DNA of 32,896 nucleotides from a virus. Location of the stretch: the IMG/VR virus record IMGVR_UViG_3300020442_002503, positions 1-32,896 of that record; one strand, 5' to 3'. Under the pieces are notes generated by a model. It saw only the letters and a list, made by a program, of their open reading frames with translations. It did not search any database and was not told the origin of the DNA. Below are positions 14,740 through 22,533 of this stretch, piece by piece. Position 1 is the first letter of the stretch, and the number at the start of each line of letters is the position of its first letter. Both the position numbers and the translations under genes were made by a program.

Positions 14740-16187
14740 TAAACTTCCTCCAAAGTTCCTTTAATGTCTTCAACGTTGACGAGGCCAGTATCTAAATCTG
14801 GTTCCAAGCGAAACTCATTTCTAGTCTTAAGCTCTGTCAATCTTGTGTACTCGCCTTGCATCTGCATGTTTATGTAATTTCCATCGTCTAGACCTGCTCC
14901 GTGCCTAGCGACTATGGGAACCAACTTTCTATTCCCAGCGTTTGGCCCATCCTCAGCAAGCTCTTCCGGAGATTTTGCTTTAAAGATACTAAAGGATGTA
15001 CAGAGCCATATAAGCCTATCTGAACCGCTTACAGCATCTGTGCTTTCTTTTGTTATGCCATCCCTGTTTAGCTGAACAAAAGCCAAGCAAGGGAAGTCAT
15101 ATTTTACAGCTAGGTTATGTAGGCTGGTTATTTGAAAGCCTAGAGCTTGGTATTCTTGAATGTTGTTTGTTATAGATGTTGATGACATCAGCTTTAAGTA
15201 ATCGTATACCACGACGCACTCATTTGTTCTTCCATTTTCATCTGTTCCAACGTCCTGCATTATCCATCTTTTTATGATATTCATGATCTGCTCGAATGGA
15301 GCTCCTGCGACACTAGCGTAAGTATAAGGCACATCTTTGATATGTTCTACCGCCTTCAAAACTCTATCTTGCTTTTCCTCATCACCAGCAAACTTTCCTG
15401 TAGAAACATCGTTGACTGGTATGCCTGTTAAGTTAGCAATGATTCTATTGAGGTGATCTTCCTTGGACATTTCTGTATCAAGCATCAAGACTGGTATACC
15501 TTTAGACGCTGCGTTTAAAGCTACATTGTCTGCAAAGACACTTTTACCGACTTTAGGTCTGGCGGACACAAGGTCAACACACTTTCTTCTTAGACCCCCT
15601 CCTATAGAAGCATCATACCTAGGAAAACCAGTTGATACTCCTATCTGGTCGCATTTGTTTTCAATTAAGAAATCAACATAATCATCAAGCCCCTTACCTA
15701 TTTTTTCTGTCTTCTGTCCAGAGTCCTCTTCCCTTAAGAAATCAGTAACGGGGTTTTCTATAATACCTATAATATCATCTACACTCTCGCTACCATTGAT
15801 TTCTTCTATGTCCTTGCCGATTTTACTGGCTAGCTTTTTTATCTTTCTGGCAAATTCAAACTTTTTGATTTGAATTGCAAAGCTCATAACGTTCTCTTTT
15901 TTTATAGGGAACGAAAGTAAAGACTTGATATATTCTAATTCAACCTCAGTGTTTATAGATTCTGAAAATCCCAAATGCTCCGCAGAAGAAAGTATGGAAG
16001 GCAGGTCTATCTCAGAGTTTTTTTCAAGTATGTCCTCTACGCATTTATAGAGTATCTGGTTGTTGTAATTGCCGAAGGTTTTGTCGTCAACAATGGTTGA
16101 GACTTCCACATAAGCTTCTATACCATATGTGAAAAGGCCAGCTAATACGGCTCTTTCAGCGCCTACATCACTTAAATTTAAATCCAT
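14739..16187 (-). CDS. DnaB-family replicative helicase
   Basis: A 482-residue DnaB/RecA-fold helicase. The N-terminal domain (about 1-150) begins with NLSDVGAERAVLAGLF, the DnaB N-domain pattern. The motor domain has Walker A SARPKVGKSVF (209-216 core), LMLDTEMSKEDHLNRI (motif H1a, glutamate E239), Walker B VVVYDYLKLM (D329), AFVQLNRDG (sensor glutamine/arginine-type motif) and a late VARHGAG segment. It should unwind the fork as a hexamer and move 5'-3'. GGAAGA lies 6 nt before the ATG. It is followed without a gap by primase and preceded 3 nt earlier by a zinc ribbon protein, a plausible accessory factor. Confidence 0.92.
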   Translation of the reverse strand: MDLNLSDVGAERAVLAGLFTYGIEAYVEVSTIVDDKTFGNYNNQILYKCVEDILEKNSEIDLPSILSSAEHLGFSESINTEVELEYIKSLLSFPIKKENVMSFAIQIKKFEFARKIKKLASKIGKDIEEINGSESVDDIIGIIENPVTDFLREEDSGQKTEKIGKGLDDYVDFLIENKCDQIGVSTGFPRYDASIGGGLRRKCVDLVSARPKVGKSVFADNVALNAASKGIPVLMLDTEMSKEDHLNRIIANLTGIPVNDVSTGKFAGDEEKQDRVLKAVEHIKDVPYTYASVAGAPFEQIMNIIKRWIMQDVGTDENGRTNECVVVYDYLKLMSSTSITNNIQEYQALGFQITSLHNLAVKYDFPCLAFVQLNRDGITKESTDAVSGSDRLIWLCTSFSIFKAKSPEELAEDGPNAGNRKLVPIVARHGAGLDDGNYINMQMQGEYTRLTELKTRNEFRLEPDLDTGLVNVEDIKGTLEEV

Positions 16188-16190
16188 ATT

Positions 16191-16571
16191 CTATCTTCCA
16201 ATACATCTATCGCAACGGTAATACTCTCCATACACCAATGAAGCAGCTATGTTAAAAGTTTTACTACATATGTGGCACTGAATACTCTTAGTTTTAGGCT
16301 TAGGTCTATTCCTTGGAGTCTTTTCAAACTCTGGGGTTTGTATGTGACTATCTTCACCTTGATCTGACCAAGTATTTTCTTTAGCTTGGACTGGTGTTTT
16401 GCCATTTTTCGCAGCGCTTCTATTGACTGTGAAGTCTTCGCCAACGGTTTCCACAGGTTTTGCAGGCTCCTCCTGTTTTTCATCATCTTTTTTGAGCAGT
16501 GCTTCTCTTAAAGAGTCTAGCTGTTCAGGTGTCAATGATCCTACAAAATTTTCAAAATGCTCGTTTGTCAT
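16191..16571 (-). CDS. Small protein with C-terminal four-cysteine zinc ribbon
   Basis: A 126-residue protein. The first 30 residues look helical (LTPEQLDSLREALLKKDD), the middle (about 31-95) is hydrophilic and probably disordered, and the end holds CHICSKTFNIAASLVYGEYYRCDRC, two CxxC pairs about 20 residues apart that should bind one zinc ion. It lies 3 nt before the DnaB gene and overlaps the preceding gene by 4 nt (ATGA). Position suggests a helicase-associated or DNA-binding role, but this is inference. No named family is recognised. Confidence 0.7.
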   Translation of the reverse strand: MTNEHFENFVGSLTPEQLDSLREALLKKDDEKQEEPAKPVETVGEDFTVNRSAAKNGKTPVQAKENTWSDQGEDSHIQTPEFEKTPRNRPKPKTKSIQCHICSKTFNIAASLVYGEYYRCDRCIGR

Positions 16572-17050
16572 TTTCTTTTACCTTTCTCCATTAAGCAGTC
16601 AGCTTTTCTTCTAGTTATTGCGTCTTTGCCCTCAAGTCTCTTAAGTCTGGACTCTGCGACTAGACGCCACTGATCTACTTTGGATGCAAATGAATTTTCT
16701 TTTATCAAAATTGGTATTTTCATTTCGTGTTTTGTATATTGAGGAAAGCAGTCCTCATTTGTAGCAATGATATAGTTTAGCCTGCTATTGCACCAGTCAA
16801 CAACAACCTGTTGCTGGGAAATTTCATCTTGTACATACCCTGCGTACTGATATAGAGTGTAAGCGTAGTCAAAGCACTCTTGTTGCGTTAGCTTGTCCAT
16901 GACATCCAAATCTAGGTTCAGAGCAATGTCAAAATCATCTGTGAACGAAACCTGCTTGATGCCTTTTAGCTCAATATATTCATCTATAGAGTTTTTAAAT
17001 GCCTCAAATTGTTCATTAGCGTTTTGCAAGCGACTCTCTCCAATTATCAT
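16568..17050 (-). CDS. Conserved-looking helical phage protein between recombination and replication genes
   Basis: A 160-residue protein, mostly alpha-helical by composition, with a tyrosine-rich helix FDYAYTLYQYAGYVQDEIS and a C-terminal basic part (LKRLEGKDAITRRK, MEKGKRK). I do not recognise the family. Its size, helical character and place just after recA and a nuclease recall recombination mediators such as T4 UvsY, but there is no motif proof. The ATG at 17050 overlaps the upstream nuclease by 35 nt; an in-frame TTG at 17029 with GGAG 8 nt upstream would shorten this to 14 nt and is a reasonable alternative. It overlaps the zinc protein by 4 nt. Confidence 0.65.
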   Translation of the reverse strand: MIIGESRLQNANEQFEAFKNSIDEYIELKGIKQVSFTDDFDIALNLDLDVMDKLTQQECFDYAYTLYQYAGYVQDEISQQQVVVDWCNSRLNYIIATNEDCFPQYTKHEMKIPILIKENSFASKVDQWRLVAESRLKRLEGKDAITRRKADCLMEKGKRK

Positions 17051-17438
17051 CTGTATCTAAGTAACTAAGAACTATAAGTTTTATGCCGTTTAAATCGCAC
17101 CAATCTTTTTTATCCTCATCTCTAGCCAATGACTTTACAAAACCGGCCTTAGATTTGTGAAAGTATGGAACAAACTCATAGTGCTGTCTGCCATGAACCT
17201 CTATGGCTAGCATTAAGTTTGGTATAAAAAAGTCTAGGTAGAGCACAGATCTCTTATGAGAAGCTGTACTCCCCGGAAGTTTGACTTCCTCAAGGACGTT
17301 GTACCCGCTAAAAAGTTCACTCAGTACCCTTCTAGCTCTGATGTGATACTTTGACTTTTTCTTTAGGTCATCCTTATAGACTTTATATTTGTTTAAGCTG
17401 AGATTGTAGTCTCTACCATTAAGGCCTTTGACTTTCAT
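17016..17438 (-). CDS. Vsr/DUF559-like PD-(D/E)XK endonuclease
   Basis: A 140-residue nuclease-like protein. LYLDFFIPNLMLAIEVHGRQHY (about 67-88) gives the D-x(10-12)-E-x-x core of Vsr-type and DUF559 restriction-fold endonucleases, where the D and E hold the metal and the following G-x-Q-H is typical. DKKDWCDLNGIKLIVLSY (about 108-125) matches their D....L...Gi.li.i segment. It overlaps recA by 4 nt (ATGA), suggesting a role in recombination intermediates, for example branched or nicked DNA, though a homing-type or repair role is also possible. It is short and has no extra DNA-recognition domain. Confidence 0.75.
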   Translation of the reverse strand: MKVKGLNGRDYNLSLNKYKVYKDDLKKKSKYHIRARRVLSELFSGYNVLEEVKLPGSTASHKRSVLYLDFFIPNLMLAIEVHGRQHYEFVPYFHKSKAGFVKSLARDEDKKDWCDLNGIKLIVLSYLDTDDNWRESLAKR

Positions 17439-18538
17439 AGACCAAGTAATTCCCTAACTTCTTCGTAAACAAGTTCAGCGATTGGCTCATTATCAGTAAG
17501 AAACTCGGATAGCCTGTTTACTCCTTGAAACTTGAAAAACTTCTCCGCTGCCTCTTCGCCCTCTGGCACTTCGTTGTCTTTGAGGACTTTCTTAACTCTC
17601 TTGTCATCCATTTTGTCTAGGGCGCATCTAATGGTGTACCAAGCTCCTGCCGCTTTGATAAGACGGAATTCACAGGCTATCTGTATTACTTCTTGTACTT
17701 CATCTATGCCTACTCCATATTTTATCCAGCTTTCTGCTTTTGACATTGGAGTCCCGTTTGAAGATGTTTTGATAACCCAATTTGCTATCTGTCCTACATG
17801 GTTCCCACTTTCTTTAGGAACCTCCCACTTACCTCTATGTGTTATTACCATGTTGGTGCTCACTTGGTATTGTAGCATATTACCTGCATCAGCCATCTTT
17901 GATGGAGCAAACCTACTACCACTAGTATTGGCTATGTTGTGAGTGATAAAGATAAGTATAGCCTTTGTCCTTGAAACAGATCCGCTTATCCTCTTGAAAA
18001 ACATTGAAAGAAGCCTTGGTAAGGCGTTTCTTACACCTGTTCTAATCTCTCCTTCAAGCTCGGCTTCAGGAACCATATTGGAAACTGAATCAATGATAGC
18101 TACCATGTTTGGGGTTGAGTTTACATATGTCTCAATCATATTTAGAAATTCTTCTGCGGTCAGAATTCTATCGTCTGTAGATTCTATGACTTTGATTTTA
18201 GAAGGATCTAAACCTTTTATGCCCTCAAAGTTTTTAAGCTCCAGCCTGCCCTCGGTATTAAAGTAGAGCACTTCTTTGCCTAGTTTCTGGCACTTAGCTG
18301 CGAAGTGTAACGCCGTAGTTGTCTTGCCGGTTTTGGGATCTCCAGTCATTGCTACACAGGTTCCCTCACGAATACCGCCTCCCAAAGCTAAGTCCAAAGC
18401 TGGGGAAACACTGACTGTTTCGTAGCTGCCTAGGCTTTCAATTACCTCGGTTCCGCTTTTAATTACATCCCCATACTTGGAAATCAAAGCGTTGCTAATG
18501 TCATCGTCTTTAAATTTACTTATTGTCTTTTTTGCCAT
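17435..18538 (-). CDS. recA: RecA/UvsX-family recombinase
   Basis: A 367-residue strand-exchange ATPase. Walker A is GDPKTGKT at 66-73, followed by EVLYFNTEGRLE (the glutamate of RecA motif 1a), Walker B-like VAIIDSVSNMV, and ILIFITHNIAN (the Q/H-type signal region). The DNA-binding loop region contains SGSRFAPSKMADAG. The C-terminal part (YGVGIDEVQEVIQIACE and later) matches the RecA C-domain. GAGG lies 7 nt before the ATG. It overlaps the upstream small gene by 23 nt and the downstream endonuclease by 4 nt. It would drive recombination-dependent repair and replication on the phage genome, using the window's SSB and possibly the 160-residue protein as helpers. Confidence 0.9.
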   Translation of the reverse strand: MAKKTISKFKDDDISNALISKYGDVIKSGTEVIESLGSYETVSVSPALDLALGGGIREGTCVAMTGDPKTGKTTTALHFAAKCQKLGKEVLYFNTEGRLELKNFEGIKGLDPSKIKVIESTDDRILTAEEFLNMIETYVNSTPNMVAIIDSVSNMVPEAELEGEIRTGVRNALPRLLSMFFKRISGSVSRTKAILIFITHNIANTSGSRFAPSKMADAGNMLQYQVSTNMVITHRGKWEVPKESGNHVGQIANWVIKTSSNGTPMSKAESWIKYGVGIDEVQEVIQIACEFRLIKAAGAWYTIRCALDKMDDKRVKKVLKDNEVPEGEEAAEKFFKFQGVNRLSEFLTDNEPIAELVYEEVRELLGL

Positions 18539-18968
18539 CTAAATTCCTCAGCTGATTAAGTTTTGAACGCTTACCGTAACTTTTTTTTCTGGTTTCCGCA
18601 CTCTCGTTAACGTCTAGGTCTTTCTTTATTTTTGAAGCGTCTAGCTTGACCTGTATATCGTGTTTCCTTACTACTTCATTCACCTTTGGGTGTCGAAGGG
18701 AGTAGGCTCTTGATAGCTCTCTAGATTGCACAGCTTTTACCAAAGCTAATTCGCTATACTTAGATATTAACCTGTTGGCCAATATGACTTGAAACTGATA
18801 AATCTTTTTCCACTTGTCGGTGTTCCAAAATTTATAAGCTTGTGTGCCTTGGTTTTTTCTCTGCGCCATCCTCGTACACATTAATTCAGCTACGTACTGG
18901 GCGCATGTGCAGAACTCGCCGGTAGAAGGCGAGGTGTATTTACTTCTGTCAGATCTTTCTTTTACCAT
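18516..18968 (-). CDS. Small basic phage protein of unknown function
   Basis: A 150-residue, lysine/arginine-rich protein. The front half contains KYTSPSTGEFCTCAQYVAE followed by QAYKFWNTDKWKKIYQFQ, which I associate from memory with a conserved protein of large phages without known function; the CTC pair and the tryptophans are the likely conserved core. The C-terminal 60 residues are highly charged. The ATG overlaps the upstream gene by 20 nt and has no close Shine-Dalgarno (GAGGA is 18 nt away). A good internal promoter lies directly upstream, so a transcript beginning almost at this ATG could serve this gene and recA. Confidence 0.65.
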   Translation of the reverse strand: MVKERSDRSKYTSPSTGEFCTCAQYVAELMCTRMAQRKNQGTQAYKFWNTDKWKKIYQFQVILANRLISKYSELALVKAVQSRELSRAYSLRHPKVNEVVRKHDIQVKLDASKIKKDLDVNESAETRKKSYGKRSKLNQLRNLDGKKDNK

Positions 18969-19380
18969 ATTGATATATTATAGCTTCCTCAAAACAATTT
19001 TCAACAGTTTCTTCAATAGTTTCTTCAATAATTAATTCGGGAACCATCCACATCTGTTTTGTAACTGATTCACCGACAACCTTACCACTAATTATATAGT
19101 GAATAGCTTCTGCTCCAAACTGGCCTTTTAGGCATCCTACGAGATACACGCCGTCAGCGTCTTTTATGTCGGTTTCTACCTTGTGAGACCTAAATTGCAG
19201 CGAAAGCTTGCTAATGCTAGAATTATTTTTCTCGCATATATTTTTTACCTCTAGCCATTGCTTAAGGTTTGTGAAATAGGCCTGAGTGCCATCAGAAAAA
19301 TCAACGACAACCCAAGTTCTATCCCTATCCTTTACATACTCATCGTACCATTCTTCGTAGGTAGAGATGATATTATGCAT
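18949..19380 (-). CDS. Hypothetical acidic phage protein
   Basis: A 143-residue protein. TWVVVDFSDGTQAYFTNLKQWLEVK (about 22-46) and DGVYLVGCLKGQFGAEAIHYIISG (about 76-99) suggest a small alpha/beta domain; no catalytic motif is recognised. Near the C-terminus IIEETIEETVEN comes from a short DNA repeat (GTTTCTTCAATA-like, twice, about 19011-19030 on the plus strand). It overlaps the upstream gene by 8 nt (ATGCATAA). Its end contains the internal recA promoter. Confidence 0.6.
   Translation of the reverse strand: MHNIISTYEEWYDEYVKDRDRTWVVVDFSDGTQAYFTNLKQWLEVKNICEKNNSSISKLSLQFRSHKVETDIKDADGVYLVGCLKGQFGAEAIHYIISGKVVGESVTKQMWMVPELIIEETIEETVENCFEEAIIYQYGKRKI
18977..19004 (-). promoter_or_regulatory. 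Predicted internal promoter before the recA gene pair
   Basis: On the minus strand TTGAAA (19004-18999) is followed after 16 bp by TATAAT (18982-18977), a near-consensus sigma-70 promoter and the best -35/-10 pair in the window. It lies inside the end of the 19380-18949 gene. The expected start of transcription falls at or within a few bases of the ATG at 18968, so the RNA may be nearly leaderless for that gene and mainly serve recA. Confidence 0.5.
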
Positions 19381-19684
19381 CTTTTCTGATCCTCACAACA
19401 CATTGACTACTTCTTTTTGTTCCAGATTTTCTGGTAGAGTCTGCGTAGGAAGATGCGTTCTCAGTCATTACGACGACCCCTTCCTGTCTAGCCATTAAAG
19501 ACCCTGAGCCTTGAGACTTTGCCTTGTCCTTATCCTCTTGGGCAGGTTCTATCTTTGCTATCTCTTTCTTTACTATACTTACGGCTCTATCTAGCTCTTT
19601 GGCAAGCTCTTGAGCAGTTTTTTCCGAATGAAAGCTTTGAATGTAAAATACTTCGGCTCTTCCTAATGGCCCCTTTTTAGTCAT
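19373..19684 (-). CDS. Small HTH-like phage protein (possible regulator)
   Basis: A 103-residue protein. The N-terminus, MTKKGPLGRAEVFYIQSFHS then KTAQELAKELDRAVSIVKKEI, has the length and helix pattern of a simple helix-turn-helix like that in small phage DNA-binding proteins. The C-terminal half has SLMARQEGVVVMTENASSYAD and a CVVRIRKD end, a combination I recall in conserved proteins of large marine phages without assigned role. Transcription control is a guess. It overlaps both neighbours by 8 nt (ATGACTAA upstream, ATGCATAA downstream), with AGGAG 8 nt before its ATG. Confidence 0.6.
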   Translation of the reverse strand: MTKKGPLGRAEVFYIQSFHSEKTAQELAKELDRAVSIVKKEIAKIEPAQEDKDKAKSQGSGSLMARQEGVVVMTENASSYADSTRKSGTKRSSQCVVRIRKDA

Positions 19685-20000
19685 TTGTAAAACTCCTTTG
19701 TGCTCTAGTTAGGTATAGTGAATTTCTAGTTTTAAGAAAAAGCATGTAATAGTCAAACGTTTGTTTTGAAACAGGTTTCATGCTAGTTTCTAAATTCGTT
19801 TCCCTTCCCTTATACATACCCCAAGGATCTAGGGGTAAGCTTTGGTATGTAAGTATATAGTGACGCTCTCTACTGTCTTCAGAAATAATAGTTTTTGAAA
19901 ATACTAATTCTTTTTTACCAGTTATTTCACCACCACGCTTATCAAACTTAAGCTCACGGTTGCTGGGTTCTTGAAAATCACCACCTTCTGTAAATCTCAT
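19677..20000 (-). CDS. Hypothetical small protein
   Basis: A 107-residue protein with no recognised motif. It contains a strand-rich middle (KKELVFSKTIISEDSRERHYILTY in two parts) and a C-terminal helix (FDYYMLFLKTRNSLYLTRAQ). It overlaps the FmdB-like gene upstream by 4 nt (ATGA), with AAAGG 6 nt before the ATG, and the next gene by 8 nt. The tight coupling and good ribosome-binding site support it as a real gene. Confidence 0.55.
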   Translation of the reverse strand: MRFTEGGDFQEPSNRELKFDKRGGEITGKKELVFSKTIISEDSRERHYILTYQSLPLDPWGMYKGRETNLETSMKPVSKQTFDYYMLFLKTRNSLYLTRAQRSFTND

Positions 20001-20350
20001 TTCTTACCTTTCATTATGTAGTTAGCTTTTTGCTCTTTTGTCATTCTGCTTATTTCCAAACCGCTAGCTCCCCCACTTTTGTGGTACCAAGGCTTTTCCT
20101 CAGTTGGTTTGGACTCTGCTTTTTTTGCCTCTATCTCGTTTATCTTAGAAGCATTTACTCTTGCGTTTCTGTCCGCCAGTGAGCCCACAGTGTTTGTGTT
20201 TTGCACAAAAGCTCCAGCTCCACCAGAAATAACCCTCCTAAGAGCCTCTTCGTGACACTCTGGGCATTTAGTAATCGGGTCATCCTTTATGCTTTGATAG
20301 TAGTCAAATATCTCATGCGAGCATTTATCACAAACGTAATCATATCTCAT
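19997..20350 (-). CDS. FmdB-type zinc ribbon protein
   Basis: A 117-residue protein. The N-terminal domain MRYDYVCDKCSHEIFDYY followed by ITKCPECHEEALRRVISG is the FmdB / CxxC_CxxC regulatory zinc ribbon: C7 and C10, then C29 and C32 as the four zinc ligands. FmdB family members are small putative regulatory proteins; many large phages encode one. The C-terminal part is a hydrophilic tail with PWYHKSGGASGLE. It starts 1 nt after the PhoH stop with little Shine-Dalgarno signal, so it probably depends on coupled translation. Confidence 0.8.
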   Translation of the reverse strand: MRYDYVCDKCSHEIFDYYQSIKDDPITKCPECHEEALRRVISGGAGAFVQNTNTVGSLADRNARVNASKINEIEAKKAESKPTEEKPWYHKSGGASGLEISRMTKEQKANYIMKGKK

Positions 20351-20351
20351 A

Positions 20352-21017
20352 TTAATCTAGCGCTGCAAGCACTCTCCCTAATATCCCGTTTCTCTGGATG
20401 TCTTCGTGTGTCAGTTCACAAACACCCACACCTTCAACATCCTCAAGCCTATCCATGCAGTCTTCTAAACCACTGAGGCCTTTGAGATCAGTCTGGTCTA
20501 TGTCTCCATTTATTATTATTTTAGAGTTTTCGCCCATTCTCGTTATAAACATCTTTATTTGCTCAAACGTACAATTCTGGGCTTCGTCAAGAATCATGTA
20601 GGAATCATGAAATGTAGCGCCCCTCATGACCTCAAGGGGTTCGTACCGAAGTCTGCCTTCATTATTATAGTAACCATATAGCGATTGTCCTAAGAAAAAT
20701 TTTATATTTTCTTGCATTGGGGTAAGATAAGGGGCAATTTTTTCATGTAGCTCTCCGGGGAGCGCGCCGATATCTTTTCCGGTGCAGACGAGGGGTCTCG
20801 TTATGATTATGTTTTCTATACCACCCTTGTGTAGATGGTTAGCAGCTATCCCTGCGGCTACAAAAGACTTTCCCGATCCTGCTGGCCCGCAACAAAAAGT
20901 AATATCGTTTTCTATTATGGATATTATGTACTCCTTTTGGTTTTGGGTTTTAGCCGTGATAGGCTTAACACCACGCTCTTGTTTTTCTTGCTGCCGTTTT
21001 TTTCTTCTTGTTGTCAT
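20352..21017 (-). CDS. phoH: PhoH-family P-loop ATPase
   Basis: A 221-residue PhoH protein. Walker A is CCGPAGSGKSF (44-51 core), followed by TRPLVCTGKDIGALPGELHEKIAPYL, the PhoH signature, then Walker B MILDEAQNCTFEQIKMFITR and the arginine-bearing sensor GENSKIIINGDIDQTDL. PhoH is a nucleotide-binding protein common in marine phages; RNA-related ATPase or helicase activity is reported for relatives but its phage role is unsettled. The ATG at 21017 lies after the dUTPase stop, with GAGAG 5 nt upstream, and starts a basic N-terminal tail (TTRRKKRQQEKQ). An ATG at 21095 would overlap dut by 65 nt and is rejected. Confidence 0.9.
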   Translation of the reverse strand: MTTRRKKRQQEKQERGVKPITAKTQNQKEYIISIIENDITFCCGPAGSGKSFVAAGIAANHLHKGGIENIIITRPLVCTGKDIGALPGELHEKIAPYLTPMQENIKFFLGQSLYGYYNNEGRLRYEPLEVMRGATFHDSYMILDEAQNCTFEQIKMFITRMGENSKIIINGDIDQTDLKGLSGLEDCMDRLEDVEGVGVCELTHEDIQRNGILGRVLAALD

Positions 21018-21030
21018 ATTATCTCTCTTG

Positions 21031-21453
21031 TTAGTTGCCAGAACTTCCAAAGCCTCCATCGCCTCTATCCGATCCGTCCAGTGATTCCACTCCAACCATT
21101 TTGCAGTCAGAGATTTTTTGTATCAAGATCTGAGCTATCCTGTCACCCTCATTGATGTCAAAAATAGTTGCTCCAGAGTTGAAAAGACAAACCTTGACCT
21201 CGCCTCTATAGCCAGAGTCTATAACTCCTGCAAAAACATCTATGCCTTTTCTTACCGAAAGCCCAGACCTAGGCCACACTAGACCGACATGTCCTTCTGG
21301 TATCGCTAGGGATATAGATGTTGATACCAAACGTCTATGGTCTGGCATGATTTGAAGATCCTCTGAAGAGTACAAGTCCCATCCAGCGTCTGTGTCGTGT
21401 GCTCTTGTCGGTACACAACCCTTTTCATTTAAAATTTTAACTCTTACTTCCAT
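21031..21453 (-). CDS. dut: dUTP diphosphatase (trimeric dUTPase)
   Basis: A 140-residue dUTPase with all five motifs: AHDTDAGWDLYS (about 18-29), WPRSGLSVRKG (60-70), GVIDSGYRGEV (77-86, catalytic aspartate D79), GDRIAQILI (103-111) and RGDGGFGSSG (130-139), the P-loop-like tail that closes over the active site. It hydrolyses dUTP to dUMP and PPi, preventing uracil incorporation and feeding thymidylate synthesis. It overlaps the nrdB stop by 1 nt (TAATG), keeping it in the reductase operon. Confidence 0.95.
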   Translation of the reverse strand: MEVRVKILNEKGCVPTRAHDTDAGWDLYSSEDLQIMPDHRRLVSTSISLAIPEGHVGLVWPRSGLSVRKGIDVFAGVIDSGYRGEVKVCLFNSGATIFDINEGDRIAQILIQKISDCKMVGVESLDGSDRGDGGFGSSGN

Positions 21454-22532
21454 TAAAGTCCTATTCCTCCAAAATCCATATCCTCTAAATCGTTTTTGCT
21501 AGCGCCTATCTTGTAGCTTGTAATCTCATGTTCCTGTGGGGCTACCTGAACAGCTCCGCTATTCATCCAAGGGTCTGACCATCCAGCTATAGGGTTCTTG
21601 CCAACCGTGTCATATGGCAAACCTATTGACTTTCTTCTGGTCATACACAACCAATCTATATACTGATGCAAAACCGTCTCGTTCAGACCTATCAATGATC
21701 CGTCTTTAAAAAGGTAAGAGGCCCATTTTTTCTCCTCCTCAGCCGCCGAGTCAAACATCTTGCAAGCCATATCCTCACACTCTTTTGAGACCTGAATAAA
21801 ACCTTCGTCTTTTTCCCTATGTAGTATTTTTATAATTTCTTGTGTGTTGAATAGGTGTAGAGCCTCGTCCCTTTTGATTAATTTAATTATGTCCGCGTTG
21901 CCAACCATCTTCTTGTTCTCAGCAAAAGCAAAAGCACACACAAACGATACATAGAACCTGACAGCCTCTAAAATATTTACGCTTACCAAAGTGAGATAGA
22001 TCTGCTTTTTAATATCTTTGACAGACTTTCTTTTACCTACCTTAGCTAGTGCGTCATATTCTTTTATTGCAACATCGGCTCTCTCCAATATTTCAGGGTC
22101 TGTCAAGCAGCTATCTAATACATTCGTAGGATCGCTATATACATTTTTTATAATATATGTGTAGCTATAGCTGTGTATCTGTTCAAAGAATTGCCAGACA
22201 TTCATGCACGCCTCTAGCTCGGGGTTTGACACAAATGACTGGAGGGTAGGTACGCCTCTGCAGATCACAGAATCCATCATTGTCTGGTACTTGAGATTAG
22301 AAGTGAAAATAAACTTTTCGTTCTCAGACATTACAGAGCTATCTTTGAAGTCGCTTCGGTCTTTTTTTAACTCTATTTCTTCTGGCCTCCAGAAGAACTC
22401 TAGCTGCTTTTTGTATAAATCAAAGAACTTAGGGTATTTAAACCTGTCATATCTTTGCAGAGAGAGATCTTCCCCTAAAAATAGAGGCTGTTTTAGATAG
22501 TCTACGTTTTTCTTGTTAAGTATTGTTTCCAT
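21453..22532 (-). CDS. nrdB: Class Ia ribonucleotide reductase beta subunit
   Basis: A 359-residue protein closely following E. coli NrdB. The diiron ligands are all visible: the aspartate in KYQTMMDSV (E. coli D84), E and H in FEQIHSYSY (E115, H118), E in FAFAENKK (E204), and E and H in RDEALHL (E238, H241). The tyrosine of HSYSY matches radical Tyr122, so it is a class Ia, Tyr-radical type. The C-terminal tail VQVAPQEHEITSYK and DLEDMDFGGIGL should dock on NrdA. The ATG at 22532, 1 nt after the nrdA stop, opens METILNKKN like other NrdB proteins; an upstream ATG at 22640 inside nrdA is rejected. Confidence 0.95.
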   Translation of the reverse strand: METILNKKNVDYLKQPLFLGEDLSLQRYDRFKYPKFFDLYKKQLEFFWRPEEIELKKDRSDFKDSSVMSENEKFIFTSNLKYQTMMDSVICRGVPTLQSFVSNPELEACMNVWQFFEQIHSYSYTYIIKNVYSDPTNVLDSCLTDPEILERADVAIKEYDALAKVGKRKSVKDIKKQIYLTLVSVNILEAVRFYVSFVCAFAFAENKKMVGNADIIKLIKRDEALHLFNTQEIIKILHREKDEGFIQVSKECEDMACKMFDSAAEEEKKWASYLFKDGSLIGLNETVLHQYIDWLCMTRRKSIGLPYDTVGKNPIAGWSDPWMNSGAVQVAPQEHEITSYKIGASKNDLEDMDFGGIGL

Positions 22533-22533
22533 A

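Noticed and set aside
16247-16486. 79-residue frame inside the zinc ribbon gene
   Set aside because: It is a shadow frame within a gene supported by its CxxC pairs and operon overlaps.
18977-19035. Short repeat GTTTCTTCAATA as part of a CRISPR or operator array
   Set aside because: Only two near copies occur, they code for IEETIEET in frame, and there is no regular spacer pattern.
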